Positions 7,485 through 17,645 are shown, counted from the stretch's first letter. The stretch is DNA of 36,329 nt from Pseudomonadota bacterium (GCA_018812385.1 JAHJDU010000072.1:1-36329); one strand, 5' to 3'. The notes: generated from the sequence alone by a model not told the origin. Numbers and translations: made by a program.

Positions 7485-9107
7485 ATGAATATCAAACAGG
7501 TTGAGCAGTCATTTCAGACCGATCTGGACGGTAAATGCAGTACAGCATCCCAGGGTATGGTCGCCACAGCGTTCCCGAATGCAACATATGCCGGTGTTGA
7601 AATGCTCCGGCGGGGAGGCAATGCCGTGGATGCCGCCTGTGCCGCCGCCCTGGCCCTGTGTGTGTGCGAACCCCAGGCCAGCGGCCTCGGCGGCCACACT
7701 ATGGTCATGCTCTGCCTTGGGAAAAGGTATTTATTTCTCAATGGATCGGGCCGGATACCGCTCAATCTCAATACAGGGATACTTGAGCCCGGAGACCTTG
7801 AAGCCGGCTACAGGTCTACAACCGTTCCGACGACGCTCGCCGTCCTTGACTATATGAACAGACATTTTGGCGCACTGAAGTGGAAAGATCTGTTTGGACC
7901 GGCCATTGCCATCGCTCGGGACGGTTACCAGATTACTCAGCTTCAGCATGCGCTTCAGAAAAAAACATTGCAAATTTTTCATCAAAACAGTTCGGAAATC
8001 GGGCAAGCTTATTTTTTAAAAAATGGGACAACCCCTTATGAACCAGGCGACCTTTTCAAGCAGAATGATCTGGCCCTGGTGCTGGAACAATTGGCCAAAA
8101 AAGGGGTCCGAGAATTTTACAATGGTGACATTGCCCATGCTATTGCAGCAGACATGGCCGAACACCAAGGTTTTCTCAATATAGAAGATCTTGTCAGGAT
8201 TCCCTGGCCGACTGAAACGACCCCACTAATTTTTCATCAAAAAGGACTGACGATTCATGTCCCCCCCCCTCCCTCTCCGGGCAGGGGCCTGTTGATGATG
8301 CTCGAGCTGATTGACCGAATTTCAAGCACCAGTACCAATCACTGTCTTCCCAGGGAGATGATTATGGCTGAAATCATCCGCACCACACTGACAACTTTAG
8401 CCTGTTCACCTGTGCAACCTGAAAAATATTGTCATAATCACGACCCCCTGCTTAACGATTCATATCTTAACAAGGTTTCGGAAATCCTTCTCACCCTGAA
8501 ACGTCCTGGAAATTCATCGATGATTCCCATGCCAAAAGGAGGGGAAACCACGCATCTTTCAGTGATGGATAAGCACGGCAACAGTGTGGGACTCACACAG
8601 TCAATTAACTCGGTATACGGTGCAAAAGTGGCTGCTAAAGGGATGGGGTTTCTATACAATAATTATCTCGTGGATTGTGACAGGGAAGACCCTTTGCATC
8701 CTCACTTTTTAAAGCCTTCCGGTCTTCCTGTTTCCATGGTGTGTCCGACCATTATCAGTCACAACCGCCGGCCATGGATCGTGACCGGAAGTCCGGGATC
8801 TGACAGAATTTTATCTACAGTTTTTCAATTTCTTTATCATGTGATATACTCTAACCTTTCCATTGACATTGCCACGAGCGAACCAAGACTGCACTGCAGG
8901 CCATCGGGCAATCTTACTGTGGAAAGCGAGCGTTTCCCCAGTAAAAAGATTGATGCGTTAAAGACTTTCGGATATGAATTTGACTGGCATGATCCCTGGT
9001 CCTTTTACCATGGCGCCATCCACACAACGTTAATGTGTCAGGAGAGCAAGGGCTTTCAGGGCGTTGCCGAGTTCAGGAGGGATGGTATTGCAGCGGGTTT
9101 GGATTAA
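7485..9107 (+). CDS. ggt: Gamma-glutamyltransferase family protein (GGT-2), no signal peptide visible
   Basis: RRGGNAVDAACAAALALCVCEPQASGLGGHTMVML, GGETTHLSVMDKHGNSVGLTQSINSVYGAKVAAKGMGFLYNNY, GSPGSDRIL. Confidence 0.93.
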   Translation: MNIKQVEQSFQTDLDGKCSTASQGMVATAFPNATYAGVEMLRRGGNAVDAACAAALALCVCEPQASGLGGHTMVMLCLGKRYLFLNGSGRIPLNLNTGILEPGDLEAGYRSTTVPTTLAVLDYMNRHFGALKWKDLFGPAIAIARDGYQITQLQHALQKKTLQIFHQNSSEIGQAYFLKNGTTPYEPGDLFKQNDLALVLEQLAKKGVREFYNGDIAHAIAADMAEHQGFLNIEDLVRIPWPTETTPLIFHQKGLTIHVPPPPSPGRGLLMMLELIDRISSTSTNHCLPREMIMAEIIRTTLTTLACSPVQPEKYCHNHDPLLNDSYLNKVSEILLTLKRPGNSSMIPMPKGGETTHLSVMDKHGNSVGLTQSINSVYGAKVAAKGMGFLYNNYLVDCDREDPLHPHFLKPSGLPVSMVCPTIISHNRRPWIVTGSPGSDRILSTVFQFLYHVIYSNLSIDIATSEPRLHCRPSGNLTVESERFPSKKIDALKTFGYEFDWHDPWSFYHGAIHTTLMCQESKGFQGVAEFRRDGIAAGLD

Positions 9108-9192
9108 TTGATTAAACTGGCGCACCAGAGAGTTCAGCCTTAATATATTTTTAAAAGAGTAACCCCTTAAACTTTTAACAGGAGGTAATCTA

Positions 9193-10734
9193 ATGAGTAT
9201 GAAAATGAAAACAATCTTTATGGCAATCATGGCATTGATGGTATTGTCTTTACCACTATCTGCCTCTGAAACACCGGTAAAAGGTGGTATTTTAAAAATC
9301 GTAATCGACTCTGACCCGCCCACCCTGGATGTGCACTCCACCCGGGCAACCCTTGCTGTGTTTGTGGCCGGTAACATGTATGAAGGACTCTATGCCTTTA
9401 CCAAAAAAGGCGAAATAAAACCCATGCTGGCCTCTGGCATGCCTGCCATCAGCGATGACAAACTGACCTACACCATTCCTTTACGCCAGGACATAGAATT
9501 CCATAACGGAAAATCCATGACTTCTGCCGATGTGGTGGCCTCCCTGGACCGCTGGGGGAAAGTGGCCTCTTATGGGAAACAGCTTTTTGCCCATATCGAC
9601 TCTGTCACTGCCAGAGATAATTATACAATAGTTATACAGCTTAAGGAACAATGGGGCACGCTGATGAGCTCCCTTGCCATGCTGCTGGGCGGTCCGGTCA
9701 TCTACCCTGAGGAAATATGCGTCAAATACCCGGCCAAACCATCATCCGAGTATATCGGTACCGGACCTTACATGTTTGTGGAGTGGCGTCCCAATGACCA
9801 CATCACCCTAAAACGGTTTGAGGGTTATAAAGCACTGGAAACAAAAAGCGATGGTTACACCGGTAGGAAAACAGCTTATCTGGATCAACTTGTCTTCTAC
9901 GGGATCTCCGAAGAGCCGGTCCGTGTAAATGGTGTTGAAGGCGGAGAATATGACTTTGCCGATTTTGTGCCTTCGGACGAGTACGACCGTCTCAAAAATG
10001 TGAAACATATGAAAACCTATATCTCTCCGCCCCGGGCCTGGTTTGTCTTTGTGCTGAATACCAAATTCGGTCCCACAAAAGATAAAAAAATCCGTCAGGC
10101 AATGCTGGCCACCATGGATGTAAAAGGCACCATGGCTGCCGGATATGGCGATCAAATTTTCTGGCGCATTGACCCCAGTCTTGCCTTGAAAGAGCAGGTG
10201 TGGCACTCCACTGCTGGTGAAGCTGCCTATAATCAGAATAACATTGAAAAAGCCAAAGCCCTGTTAAAGGAAGCCGGCTACAAGGGTGAAAAAATAGTCT
10301 GGATGTCCGGTCCCCTGGAATACAACCTTTGTGTGGCAGCCAAGGCCAATATGGTGAAAGCCGGTCTCAACATCGATCTGCAGAGCATGGAGTGGGCCAC
10401 GCTTCTCTCCAGAAGAAAGAACCCTGAGCTTTGGAGTGCTTTCAGTTCCGGATTTACAACCAAGCCTGACCCCTCCTTGACCACTGCCATGAATTTGAAG
10501 TACGGTGCCGGATGGGACCATCCAGAAGCAAAAAAACTGTATGAAAGCTTCTGTATCGAGTCAAAGTTTGAGGCACGGTACACGATTCTCGAAAAATTCC
10601 AGGAATTGGTTTATTCTGAAGTGCCTTACATCAAGGTCGGGGACTATAAGAATCTGCGGATCAGCAGCAATAAAGTGAATGGATTTGCCAACGAACTCTA
10701 TCTGTATTTCTTTAATGTCTGGAAGACAAAATAA
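9193..10734 (+). CDS. ABC transporter substrate-binding protein, family 5 (peptide/Dpp type), Sec signal
   Basis: Signal peptide MSMKMKTIFMAIMALMVLSLPLSASE; GGILKIVIDSDPPTLDVHSTRATLAVFVAGNMYEGL; EFHNGKSMTSADVVASLDRW; YIGTGPYMFVEW. RBS caggagg. Confidence 0.95.
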   Translation: MSMKMKTIFMAIMALMVLSLPLSASETPVKGGILKIVIDSDPPTLDVHSTRATLAVFVAGNMYEGLYAFTKKGEIKPMLASGMPAISDDKLTYTIPLRQDIEFHNGKSMTSADVVASLDRWGKVASYGKQLFAHIDSVTARDNYTIVIQLKEQWGTLMSSLAMLLGGPVIYPEEICVKYPAKPSSEYIGTGPYMFVEWRPNDHITLKRFEGYKALETKSDGYTGRKTAYLDQLVFYGISEEPVRVNGVEGGEYDFADFVPSDEYDRLKNVKHMKTYISPPRAWFVFVLNTKFGPTKDKKIRQAMLATMDVKGTMAAGYGDQIFWRIDPSLALKEQVWHSTAGEAAYNQNNIEKAKALLKEAGYKGEKIVWMSGPLEYNLCVAAKANMVKAGLNIDLQSMEWATLLSRRKNPELWSAFSSGFTTKPDPSLTTAMNLKYGAGWDHPEAKKLYESFCIESKFEARYTILEKFQELVYSEVPYIKVGDYKNLRISSNKVNGFANELYLYFFNVWKTK

Positions 10735-10736
10735 CT

Positions 10737-11681
10737 TTGCTAAGATTTTTAATAAAACGATTTTTCTCAATGGCACTGGTATTATTGGTGGTTAGCGTCA
10801 CCATCTTCATTGTCATGCATCTGTTGCCCGGGGACCCGGCTGCCATCATGCTGGGCCCCGAGGCTACCAATGAAGATATTGCTGCACTCCAAGCCGAGAT
10901 GGGCCTTGACAAGCCCGTCTGGATACAATTTGCTGACTGGATAGGCAGATTTTTGCAAGGAGACCTGGGGAAATCACTCTTTTTCCAGAACCGGTCTGTA
11001 TCCGATGTCATACTTGATCACCTGGAGGCAACAGTTCTGCTGACCCTGCTCTCGCTGACCATGGCCGCTCTGATCGGTATTGTCACCGGAGTACTGGCCG
11101 CTGCAACCCATGAATCGATCTTTGACCGGGGCTTTATGCTCTTCACTTCCATTGCCGTTGCCGTTCCCAACTTCTGGCTCGGGTTGATGCTGGTCCTGGG
11201 TTTTTCCATCATGGTGCCGATTTTCCCAGCTGCAGGATACAGCCCGTTGAGTAACGGAATCTGGTCCTGTCTGTCTTATCTTGTTTTGCCTTCAATTACC
11301 CTTGCTGCCGGAGCAGTTGCCCTTATTGCGCGTATGACCCGGGCCTGTATGCTGGATGTACTGAGGAACGAGTATATAAGGACAGCCAAAGCAAAGGGCG
11401 TGGGGCCAAGTCTTGTGATTTTCAAGCATGCGCTGCGCAACGCAATTATTCCGGTGGTAACCGTCATTGGCATGTCCTTTGCCAACCTCATGGGAGGGGC
11501 GGTAGTGACCGAATCCATCTTTAATATTCCAGGAGTCGGGCGGTTGCTGATCAAGTCTGTTTTTACCCGGGACTACCCTGTGATTGAAGGCGTGGTGCTT
11601 TATATCGCCATTGCCTGGACCCTGATCAATCTGCTGGTGGACATTATTTACACTTTCATAGATCCAAGGCTTGAATATTAG
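10737..11681 (+). CDS. Dpp/Opp-type ABC permease (DppB-like)
   Basis: TTG start; RFLIKRFFSMALVLLVVSVTIFIVMHLLPGDPAAIMLG..., EYIRTAKAKGVGPSLVIFKHALRNAIIPVVTVIG (EAA loop), IYTFIDPRLEY. Confidence 0.95.
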   Translation: MLRFLIKRFFSMALVLLVVSVTIFIVMHLLPGDPAAIMLGPEATNEDIAALQAEMGLDKPVWIQFADWIGRFLQGDLGKSLFFQNRSVSDVILDHLEATVLLTLLSLTMAALIGIVTGVLAAATHESIFDRGFMLFTSIAVAVPNFWLGLMLVLGFSIMVPIFPAAGYSPLSNGIWSCLSYLVLPSITLAAGAVALIARMTRACMLDVLRNEYIRTAKAKGVGPSLVIFKHALRNAIIPVVTVIGMSFANLMGGAVVTESIFNIPGVGRLLIKSVFTRDYPVIEGVVLYIAIAWTLINLLVDIIYTFIDPRLEY

Positions 11682-11683
11682 TT

Positions 11684-12541
11684 ATGATTAAGAAAGAAAA
11701 ATCCGGATTCAGACGAATACTTGGAAAATTCATGAAAAATCCGACAGCCGTATTCGGTGTGTTTATCATAATAGTGATGCTTATCATGGCCGTTTTTGCC
11801 AGCCAGATTGCCACTCATGATCCTTTGGAGATCATCCCCGAGGATCGACTTATGGCGCCTGGAGCGCAGCACTGGTTTGGAACGGATCGGATGGGACGCG
11901 ATATTTTTTCCCGCGTAGTTTACGGGTCTCGCATCTCCATGCTTGTCGGGTTTGTCGTAGTGATTCTGACCTCGCTTTTTGGAACGTTCCTGGGCCTTGT
12001 TTCAGGCTATTTCAAGCATCTTGATGAGGTGATCATGCGCATCCTGGACGGGCTGATGGCTTTTCCGGGTTTGATTCTCATGATCATGATCATGGCGGTT
12101 TTGGGACCTAGTCTTATGAATGTTATCATCACCCTTGCTATTGTCTATACGCCGCGGATGGCCAGAGTGGTGCGCGGTGCCGTCCTGGTTCAAAAGGAGC
12201 AGACCTATGTTGAAGCGGCCCGGGCTATTGGTGCCAGTTCATTTCGCATCCTTTTCCTTCATATTCCCCGCAACTGCATTGCACCCATTATCATCCAGGG
12301 GACCATGATTTTTGCCTATGTCGTACTGGCTGAAGCCTCACTGAGTTTTTTAGGGGTGGGCATGCCGCCGGAAACGCCAAGCTGGGGTGTGGTGATCAGT
12401 TCGGGAAAAGTTTTTTTACGCCGCGCACCGTGGATCTGTTTTTTCTCAGGAATCGCCATCTCGTTGTGTGTGCTTGCGTTAAACGCAATTGGTGACGGCC
12501 TGAGAGATGTGCTTGATCCCAGACTGAATCGGAAGGGATAG
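11684..12541 (+). CDS. Dpp/Opp-type ABC permease (DppC-like)
   Basis: FGTDRMGRDIFSRVVYGSRISMLVGF, YVEAARAIGASSFRILFLHIPRN, IGDGLRDVLDPRLN. Confidence 0.95.
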   Translation: MIKKEKSGFRRILGKFMKNPTAVFGVFIIIVMLIMAVFASQIATHDPLEIIPEDRLMAPGAQHWFGTDRMGRDIFSRVVYGSRISMLVGFVVVILTSLFGTFLGLVSGYFKHLDEVIMRILDGLMAFPGLILMIMIMAVLGPSLMNVIITLAIVYTPRMARVVRGAVLVQKEQTYVEAARAIGASSFRILFLHIPRNCIAPIIIQGTMIFAYVVLAEASLSFLGVGMPPETPSWGVVISSGKVFLRRAPWICFFSGIAISLCVLALNAIGDGLRDVLDPRLNRKG

Positions 12542-12542
12542 C

Positions 12543-13544
12543 ATGAATAGTGACCCATTATTAAAGATTGAAGATCTTAAACTGGAAGTCAAATTCGAAG
12601 ACTATACGGCCCAGGCCCTGAATGGCATTTCACTGCATATCAACCAGGGGGAAAGCCTGGGGATCGTGGGTGAATCAGGATGCGGTAAAAGCCTGACCGC
12701 CCTTGCCATCATGCAATTGCTGGAGGGCAATCTTTGCATCAAATCAGGCAGCATCACCTTTGAAAACAGAAACATGCTTACCCTCAAACGCAAAGCCATC
12801 CGAAAAATGCGGGGTAATGATATTTCCATGATCTTCCAGGAACCCATGACCTCGTTGAACCCGGTTTTCACCATTGGGCACCAGATAGTTGAGGCCATCA
12901 CCCTGCACCGGGACATCAGCAAAAAACAGGCCTATGAATTGTCGGTAGCCGCCCTGGAAGAGGTGGGCATCCCCTCCCCTGTAAACCGCTTAAAGCAGTA
13001 CCCCCACAATATGTCCGGCGGCATGCGTCAGCGGGTAATGATCGCCATGGCACTGGCATGCCAGCCCAAACTGCTCATTGCCGATGAACCAACCACTGCC
13101 CTGGATGTGACCATCCAGGCCCAGATCCTGCGGATCATCGACCGGCTCAGGAAGAAGCACAACATGGCAGTCATGTTCATCACCCATGACCTGGGCGTTA
13201 TTGCAGCCGTGTGCGAACGCGTGGTGGTCATGTATGCCGGCCAGATGGTGGAAAGCGCGCCGGTCAAAGATATTTTCAAGGCACCGCATCACCCCTACAC
13301 CCGGGGGCTGATAGCCTCCATCCCCCTTGTTGAAGGCAGTATACCTGAAAAATTACCCACAATCGAAGGGCGTGTCCCCTCCCTTCAGGACATGCCCGAT
13401 GGCTGCCGATTCAATCCCAGATGTGAAAGTGCCATGGAAATCTGCACAAGGGAAAAACCCCCGGCTTTTTTCATCCTTCCGGAGCACAGTGTTTTCTGCT
13501 GGCTCTACAATAAAAAAAGCAGTGAGCTTCCCAATGAATCCTAA
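12543..13544 (+). CDS. Dpp/Opp-type ABC ATPase (DppD-like)
   Basis: GESGCGKS Walker A, NMSGGMRQR signature, LLIADEPTTALDVTIQ, C-terminal Cys-rich oligopeptide domain. Confidence 0.96.
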   Translation: MNSDPLLKIEDLKLEVKFEDYTAQALNGISLHINQGESLGIVGESGCGKSLTALAIMQLLEGNLCIKSGSITFENRNMLTLKRKAIRKMRGNDISMIFQEPMTSLNPVFTIGHQIVEAITLHRDISKKQAYELSVAALEEVGIPSPVNRLKQYPHNMSGGMRQRVMIAMALACQPKLLIADEPTTALDVTIQAQILRIIDRLRKKHNMAVMFITHDLGVIAAVCERVVVMYAGQMVESAPVKDIFKAPHHPYTRGLIASIPLVEGSIPEKLPTIEGRVPSLQDMPDGCRFNPRCESAMEICTREKPPAFFILPEHSVFCWLYNKKSSELPNES

Positions 13545-14547
13545 TCAGCCCGGAGGCCCGCTCCTTGAAGTTAAACACCTGACCAAATGGTTTAATGACG
13601 GAAAAGGTCTTTTTTCAAAACCCAAATATGTAAAGGCGGTAGAAGGGGTCAGTTTTTTTCTTGAAAAGGGCAAGACGATTGGTGTTGTGGGTGAATCCGG
13701 ATGCGGCAAAAGCACCCTGGCACGCCTGATCATGCAGTTGATCCCGCTGGATTCCGGCCAGATAATTTTCAGGGGAGATGACATTACCGGAGTGAAGGGA
13801 AAGACCCTTAAAAATGTCCGCAAGAACATGCAGATGATTTTTCAGGACTCATACGCATCCCTGAATCCAAGGATGCGTATCGGAAATATCATTGCAGAAC
13901 CCTTGATCATCCATGGAGAAGGCTCATCCCGTGAACGAAAAGAACGGGTTGAACAGATTCTGGAAATTGTCGGATTGTCAAAAAAAAGCTTTTATAAATT
14001 TCCCCATGAATTTTCAGGGGGACAGCGGCAGCGTATTGATATGGCAAGGGCATTGGTCTTCAATCCCGATGTTGTTATCTGTGATGAAGCGGTTTCTGCC
14101 CTTGATGTCTCTGTGCAAGCCCAGGTCCTCAACCTGTTAAAAGACCTTCAGGTACGGCTGGATCTTTCTTATGTCTTTATCAGTCATGATCTGAGCGTGG
14201 TCAGGCATATCTGCGACACCATCATGGTGATGTACCTGGGCAAAACCGTTGAAACGGCGGATAAACACGATCTTTTCAATGAACCTTTGCATCCCTATAC
14301 CCAGGCCTTGCTCAGTGCATCTCCCCGTCCGGACCCGGAAGCGGTATCTCGACAGATCATTCTTTCAGGAGAAGTGCCAAGTCCTATGAATCCGCCTTCC
14401 GGCTGCTATTTTCACACCCGGTGCCCCCTTGCCGATGATCTGTGTAAAACCAAAATACCCGACTTAAAAGAGGTGGCACAAGGGCATTTTGTAGCCTGTC
14501 ACCAGGTCAGTAAAGAAAAGCGCCCGCGCCTTACTCCGGAAGGGTAG
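13534..14547 (+). CDS. Dpp/Opp-type ABC ATPase (DppF-like)
   Basis: Likely start MNPNQPGGPLLEVKHLTKWF at 13534 (the listed ORF start 13327 lies inside the upstream ATPase). [39 protein letters not shown]. Confidence 0.95.
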   Translation: MNPNQPGGPLLEVKHLTKWFNDGKGLFSKPKYVKAVEGVSFFLEKGKTIGVVGESGCGKSTLARLIMQLIPLDSGQIIFRGDDITGVKGKTLKNVRKNMQMIFQDSYASLNPRMRIGNIIAEPLIIHGEGSSRERKERVEQILEIVGLSKKSFYKFPHEFSGGQRQRIDMARALVFNPDVVICDEAVSALDVSVQAQVLNLLKDLQVRLDLSYVFISHDLSVVRHICDTIMVMYLGKTVETADKHDLFNEPLHPYTQALLSASPRPDPEAVSRQIILSGEVPSPMNPPSGCYFHTRCPLADDLCKTKIPDLKEVAQGHFVACHQVSKEKRPRLTPEG

Positions 14548-14593
14548 AATATTGAATTGGCATATACAAAGGAAAACATAACGGAGAAATACC

Positions 14594-16153
14594 ATGCACA
14601 CGGATAAAGAAAATCTTGATCAATTTACTTTGGATTTTTTTAATGAGTTGTTTATTGATAATGCTAACCAGCCTTCTCACGCACAGAAAAAAGAGATTGC
14701 CGAACTGGCAGGTCATGCAGACCGGCAAAACCTGACCAGCCCTATCATAGAGCTTTTTATACGGCTGAACACGTTTCAAAAAAAATTTCAGATCTCCCCT
14801 GAAAGTTTTGAACTTTCCAGAAAGGACCTTGAAAAACTGGCGGTTAAACACCAACAGATTGATGAGCACAGTGTCTCTATAGGCGGAAGAATCAGCAAGG
14901 CTCTCCCAATTGTGCAGGAAGCAATAGACAGGGTTGATGCTTATTTAACAGAAAAACAGGAAGTCGCCCCAAGTGGTATGGAGCTCTGGAATACTCTGCT
15001 TGAAAACAAAGAACGGATAAAAACCCATTTGAAAATCAGTGAGGATGAATGGAACACCTACCCCGGTCAGATCAAGCATTGCATTGACTCCATCGAGGAG
15101 CTGTCCAAAATCATCGACCTTCCCCCTAAAGTGATAAAGGAAGTAGCCCATGTGACAAAGACCTACCGCATGCGCCTGACGCCCTATTATGCCAGCCTTA
15201 TTCAACCGGGTGCGATCAATGACCCGATCCTTCTTCAGTCTGTTCCCACTGGAGAAATGGTGAACAATACCGGCATAGAAATCCCGCCCGTTGCAGCAGA
15301 CCACTCTCCGGCAAGGCTGATTGACCAGTTCTATCCAAGGGTTGTAACCATAAAAGCCACCAACATGTGCGCCATGTACTGCACACACTGTCTGAGAATC
15401 GCCCATATCGGCAAAAAAGACAGGATTTATTCCGAAGAAGCCTATGAAGAGGCATTCGATTATATCCGCAAGAACTCCCGCATACGAGACGTCCTTATCA
15501 CGGGCGGTGATGCATTTGTCCTGCCTAATAAAATCATCAGAAAAATCCTGGCTGCGCTTGACTCGATAGATCATATAAAAATGAAACGTCTCGGCACAAG
15601 AATTCCAGTGACCGCTCCCCAGCGAGTGGATAATGAACTTTTGGATATCCTTGCGGAAAGTAACGATAAAAAGCCGGTCAGGGTGGTGACGCAAATCAAT
15701 ACAGCACAGGAAATCACCCCGCTGTCCGGTGATGCTTTTAAGCGGATTTCAAAAAATGTATCTGCTGTTTTAAACCAGGCCGTCCTTCTCAAAGGGATTA
15801 ACGATACAAGGGTTAAAATGTGGAAGCTGTGCGAAACTATACAGGAAAATTATGTCAGACCCTACTATATATTCAACTGCTCTTACAGGAATCCCCAGTT
15901 CACCCATTTCAGGGTTCCTGTCGAGGTTGGCCGTGATATTGTTGAAAGCATGTACGGAAATATCTCAGGCGATGCCATTCCAAGATATATTGCCACGGCA
16001 GGCGGGAAAATCCCTCTTCATAAAAGCAATGTCCGGGGAGCGGAAGACGGCAACGTCATTCTGGAAAAACCATGGAATGGAGAAGTTGTCAATTACCCGG
16101 ATGCAGATGCTGCAATATATGCAGATGCAAATTTTTCCTTTCACAAACCCTGA
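14594..16153 (+). CDS. KamA family radical SAM protein (lysine 2,3-aminomutase-like) with long N-terminal extension
   Basis: Radical SAM CX3CX2C in ATNMCAMYCTHCLRIAHIG; RDVLITGGDAFVLP; TAGGKIPLHKSNV resembles the PLP-lysine region of lysine 2,3-aminomutase. About 190 aa precede the core. Confidence 0.9.
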   Translation: MHTDKENLDQFTLDFFNELFIDNANQPSHAQKKEIAELAGHADRQNLTSPIIELFIRLNTFQKKFQISPESFELSRKDLEKLAVKHQQIDEHSVSIGGRISKALPIVQEAIDRVDAYLTEKQEVAPSGMELWNTLLENKERIKTHLKISEDEWNTYPGQIKHCIDSIEELSKIIDLPPKVIKEVAHVTKTYRMRLTPYYASLIQPGAINDPILLQSVPTGEMVNNTGIEIPPVAADHSPARLIDQFYPRVVTIKATNMCAMYCTHCLRIAHIGKKDRIYSEEAYEEAFDYIRKNSRIRDVLITGGDAFVLPNKIIRKILAALDSIDHIKMKRLGTRIPVTAPQRVDNELLDILAESNDKKPVRVVTQINTAQEITPLSGDAFKRISKNVSAVLNQAVLLKGINDTRVKMWKLCETIQENYVRPYYIFNCSYRNPQFTHFRVPVEVGRDIVESMYGNISGDAIPRYIATAGGKIPLHKSNVRGAEDGNVILEKPWNGEVVNYPDADAAIYADANFSFHKP

Positions 16154-16227
16154 TAAACCTTTCAAGGCGGCAGTAAAGCAATACAACTTTCCTGCCGCCC
16201 CGGTCACCTAAAGGATATGCGTTTACC

Positions 16228-17403
16228 ATGAACATACAGCAGCAGATATCAACTTTCCTAAAAGAGCGCAAAACAGACATGTTAACCCTTTTAAATGAGC
16301 TGGTCTGCATCCAGAGCGGTACAAAAAATAAATCCGGCGTTGACAGGGTCGGCCAGGTCATTCTCAGGGAAATGAAAGCCCTGGGATTTACCTGCGAACA
16401 AAAAAAAGACAGTGATTTCGGGAACCATATCATTGCAAGATCCCCAGGATTTGATTCCGGGAAAAAACAGGTCCTGATTACCGGACATATGGATACGGTT
16501 TTTCCCCACGATACGGGCTTTAATTTTTTCAAACAGGATCATAAAAACTGTTATGGCCCGGGTGTTGCTGACATGAAAGGGGGGCTTGTTGTGGGAATTT
16601 TTGCCCTAAAATCCCTGGTCCGTGCCAATTTTATGCATAGGCTGCCCGTTACCTTCATATTTAATTCTGATGAAGAAATGGGGTCTCCAAGTTCACGATC
16701 TCTCATTCAGAATGAAGCCCGAAAAAGTAAAATAGCCTTTGTCCTTGAGGCCGGCGGACTGAACGGGGAGATTGTCACCGGCCGAAAAGGGAATGTATCT
16801 GTACAATTGGATGTTACCGGAGAAGCTGGACACGCTGCCTTTGCCGGTATTCACAAGGCCAGTGCCATCCTGGAACTTGCCCATAAAACAATTGCCATTG
16901 AAAAATTGAATGCCCCCCAAAAAGGCATTTCTGCCAATGTAGGTATGATTGCAGGTGGAATTGGTCCCAACACTGTACCCCAGCATGCAAGTGCCAGAAT
17001 TGATTTTAGATTTTTAAAATCAACCGATCAAAATGACTTGGAATCCGGTTTTACATCTATTTGCAATCAAATAATTATCCCGGGAACCTCTTCGACAATG
17101 ACGATTGTATCCAGCAGGCCGGCCATGCCAGAGACAAAAAGAAACCTGGCCGTGTTCCAAAAAATTCATAAACTTGCAAAAAGCCTTGACATTCAAATCA
17201 TTTCTGAATTGCGACAGGGGGTTTCAGATGCAAACCTGATTGCCTATGAGGGGATTCCTGTTATTGATGGATTAGGACCAATTGGTGCCAAAGATCACAG
17301 TGAAGACGAATACATTCAAACAAAGAGCTTATTTGACCGGTCCGTATTGTTCGGCAATATTCTTGCGAACTTATGCTTAGATTTAAAATACAAAAGGGTT
17401 TAG
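16228..17403 (+). CDS. M20 family metallopeptidase (CPG2/ArgE-DapE-like)
   Basis: LITGHMDTVFPHDTGF, YGPGVADMKGGLVVGIFAL, NSDEEMGSPSSRSLI, C-terminal IGAKDHSEDEYI. Confidence 0.93.
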   Translation: MNIQQQISTFLKERKTDMLTLLNELVCIQSGTKNKSGVDRVGQVILREMKALGFTCEQKKDSDFGNHIIARSPGFDSGKKQVLITGHMDTVFPHDTGFNFFKQDHKNCYGPGVADMKGGLVVGIFALKSLVRANFMHRLPVTFIFNSDEEMGSPSSRSLIQNEARKSKIAFVLEAGGLNGEIVTGRKGNVSVQLDVTGEAGHAAFAGIHKASAILELAHKTIAIEKLNAPQKGISANVGMIAGGIGPNTVPQHASARIDFRFLKSTDQNDLESGFTSICNQIIIPGTSSTMTIVSSRPAMPETKRNLAVFQKIHKLAKSLDIQIISELRQGVSDANLIAYEGIPVIDGLGPIGAKDHSEDEYIQTKSLFDRSVLFGNILANLCLDLKYKRV

Positions 17404-17609
17404 CGCAATTATGTCATATCTCTGAAGCCTGGCCAACAAATATTTTGCATTTGCAAAGGTTCCCACATTATCGATCATTTGGTGTACTATTTGTAATATC
17501 GATAAATTGCTCTCCCAGGGCCGAGGCATAGAAGAATACTATTATTCGATTTCAGATTCAAGATTTTCAAATAAAAATAAAATGAGAACATTGGTTCAAA
17601 CAAAAGCAT

Positions 17610-17645
17610 GCAAAAGCCTTCACAAAAAAATGTGAAGGCTTTTGC
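17610..17645. terminator. Strong hairpin between convergent operons (15-bp perfect stem)
   Basis: GCAAAAGCCTTCACA-AAAAAA-TGTGAAGGCTTTTGC, located between the plus-strand M20 gene and the minus-strand SBP gene. Confidence 0.75.

Noticed and set aside
7261-7488. 75-aa plus-strand ORF in the ggt-ggt intergenic region
   Set aside because: It spans the palindromes and the sigma54 promoter, is AT-rich, and has no recognisable domain; more likely regulatory DNA.
9120-9131. CTGGCGCACCAG upstream of the first SBP gene
   Set aside because: Only a 4-bp stem; could be chance, and the gene has a good RBS within an apparent operon.
13327-13533. N-terminal extension of the 406-aa DppF-like ORF
   Set aside because: Lies inside the DppD-like gene in another frame; the real start is most likely ATG 13534.
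14945-15694. 249-aa minus-strand ORF
   Set aside because: Fully antisense to the strongly recognisable KamA-like gene; composition looks like a shadow ORF.
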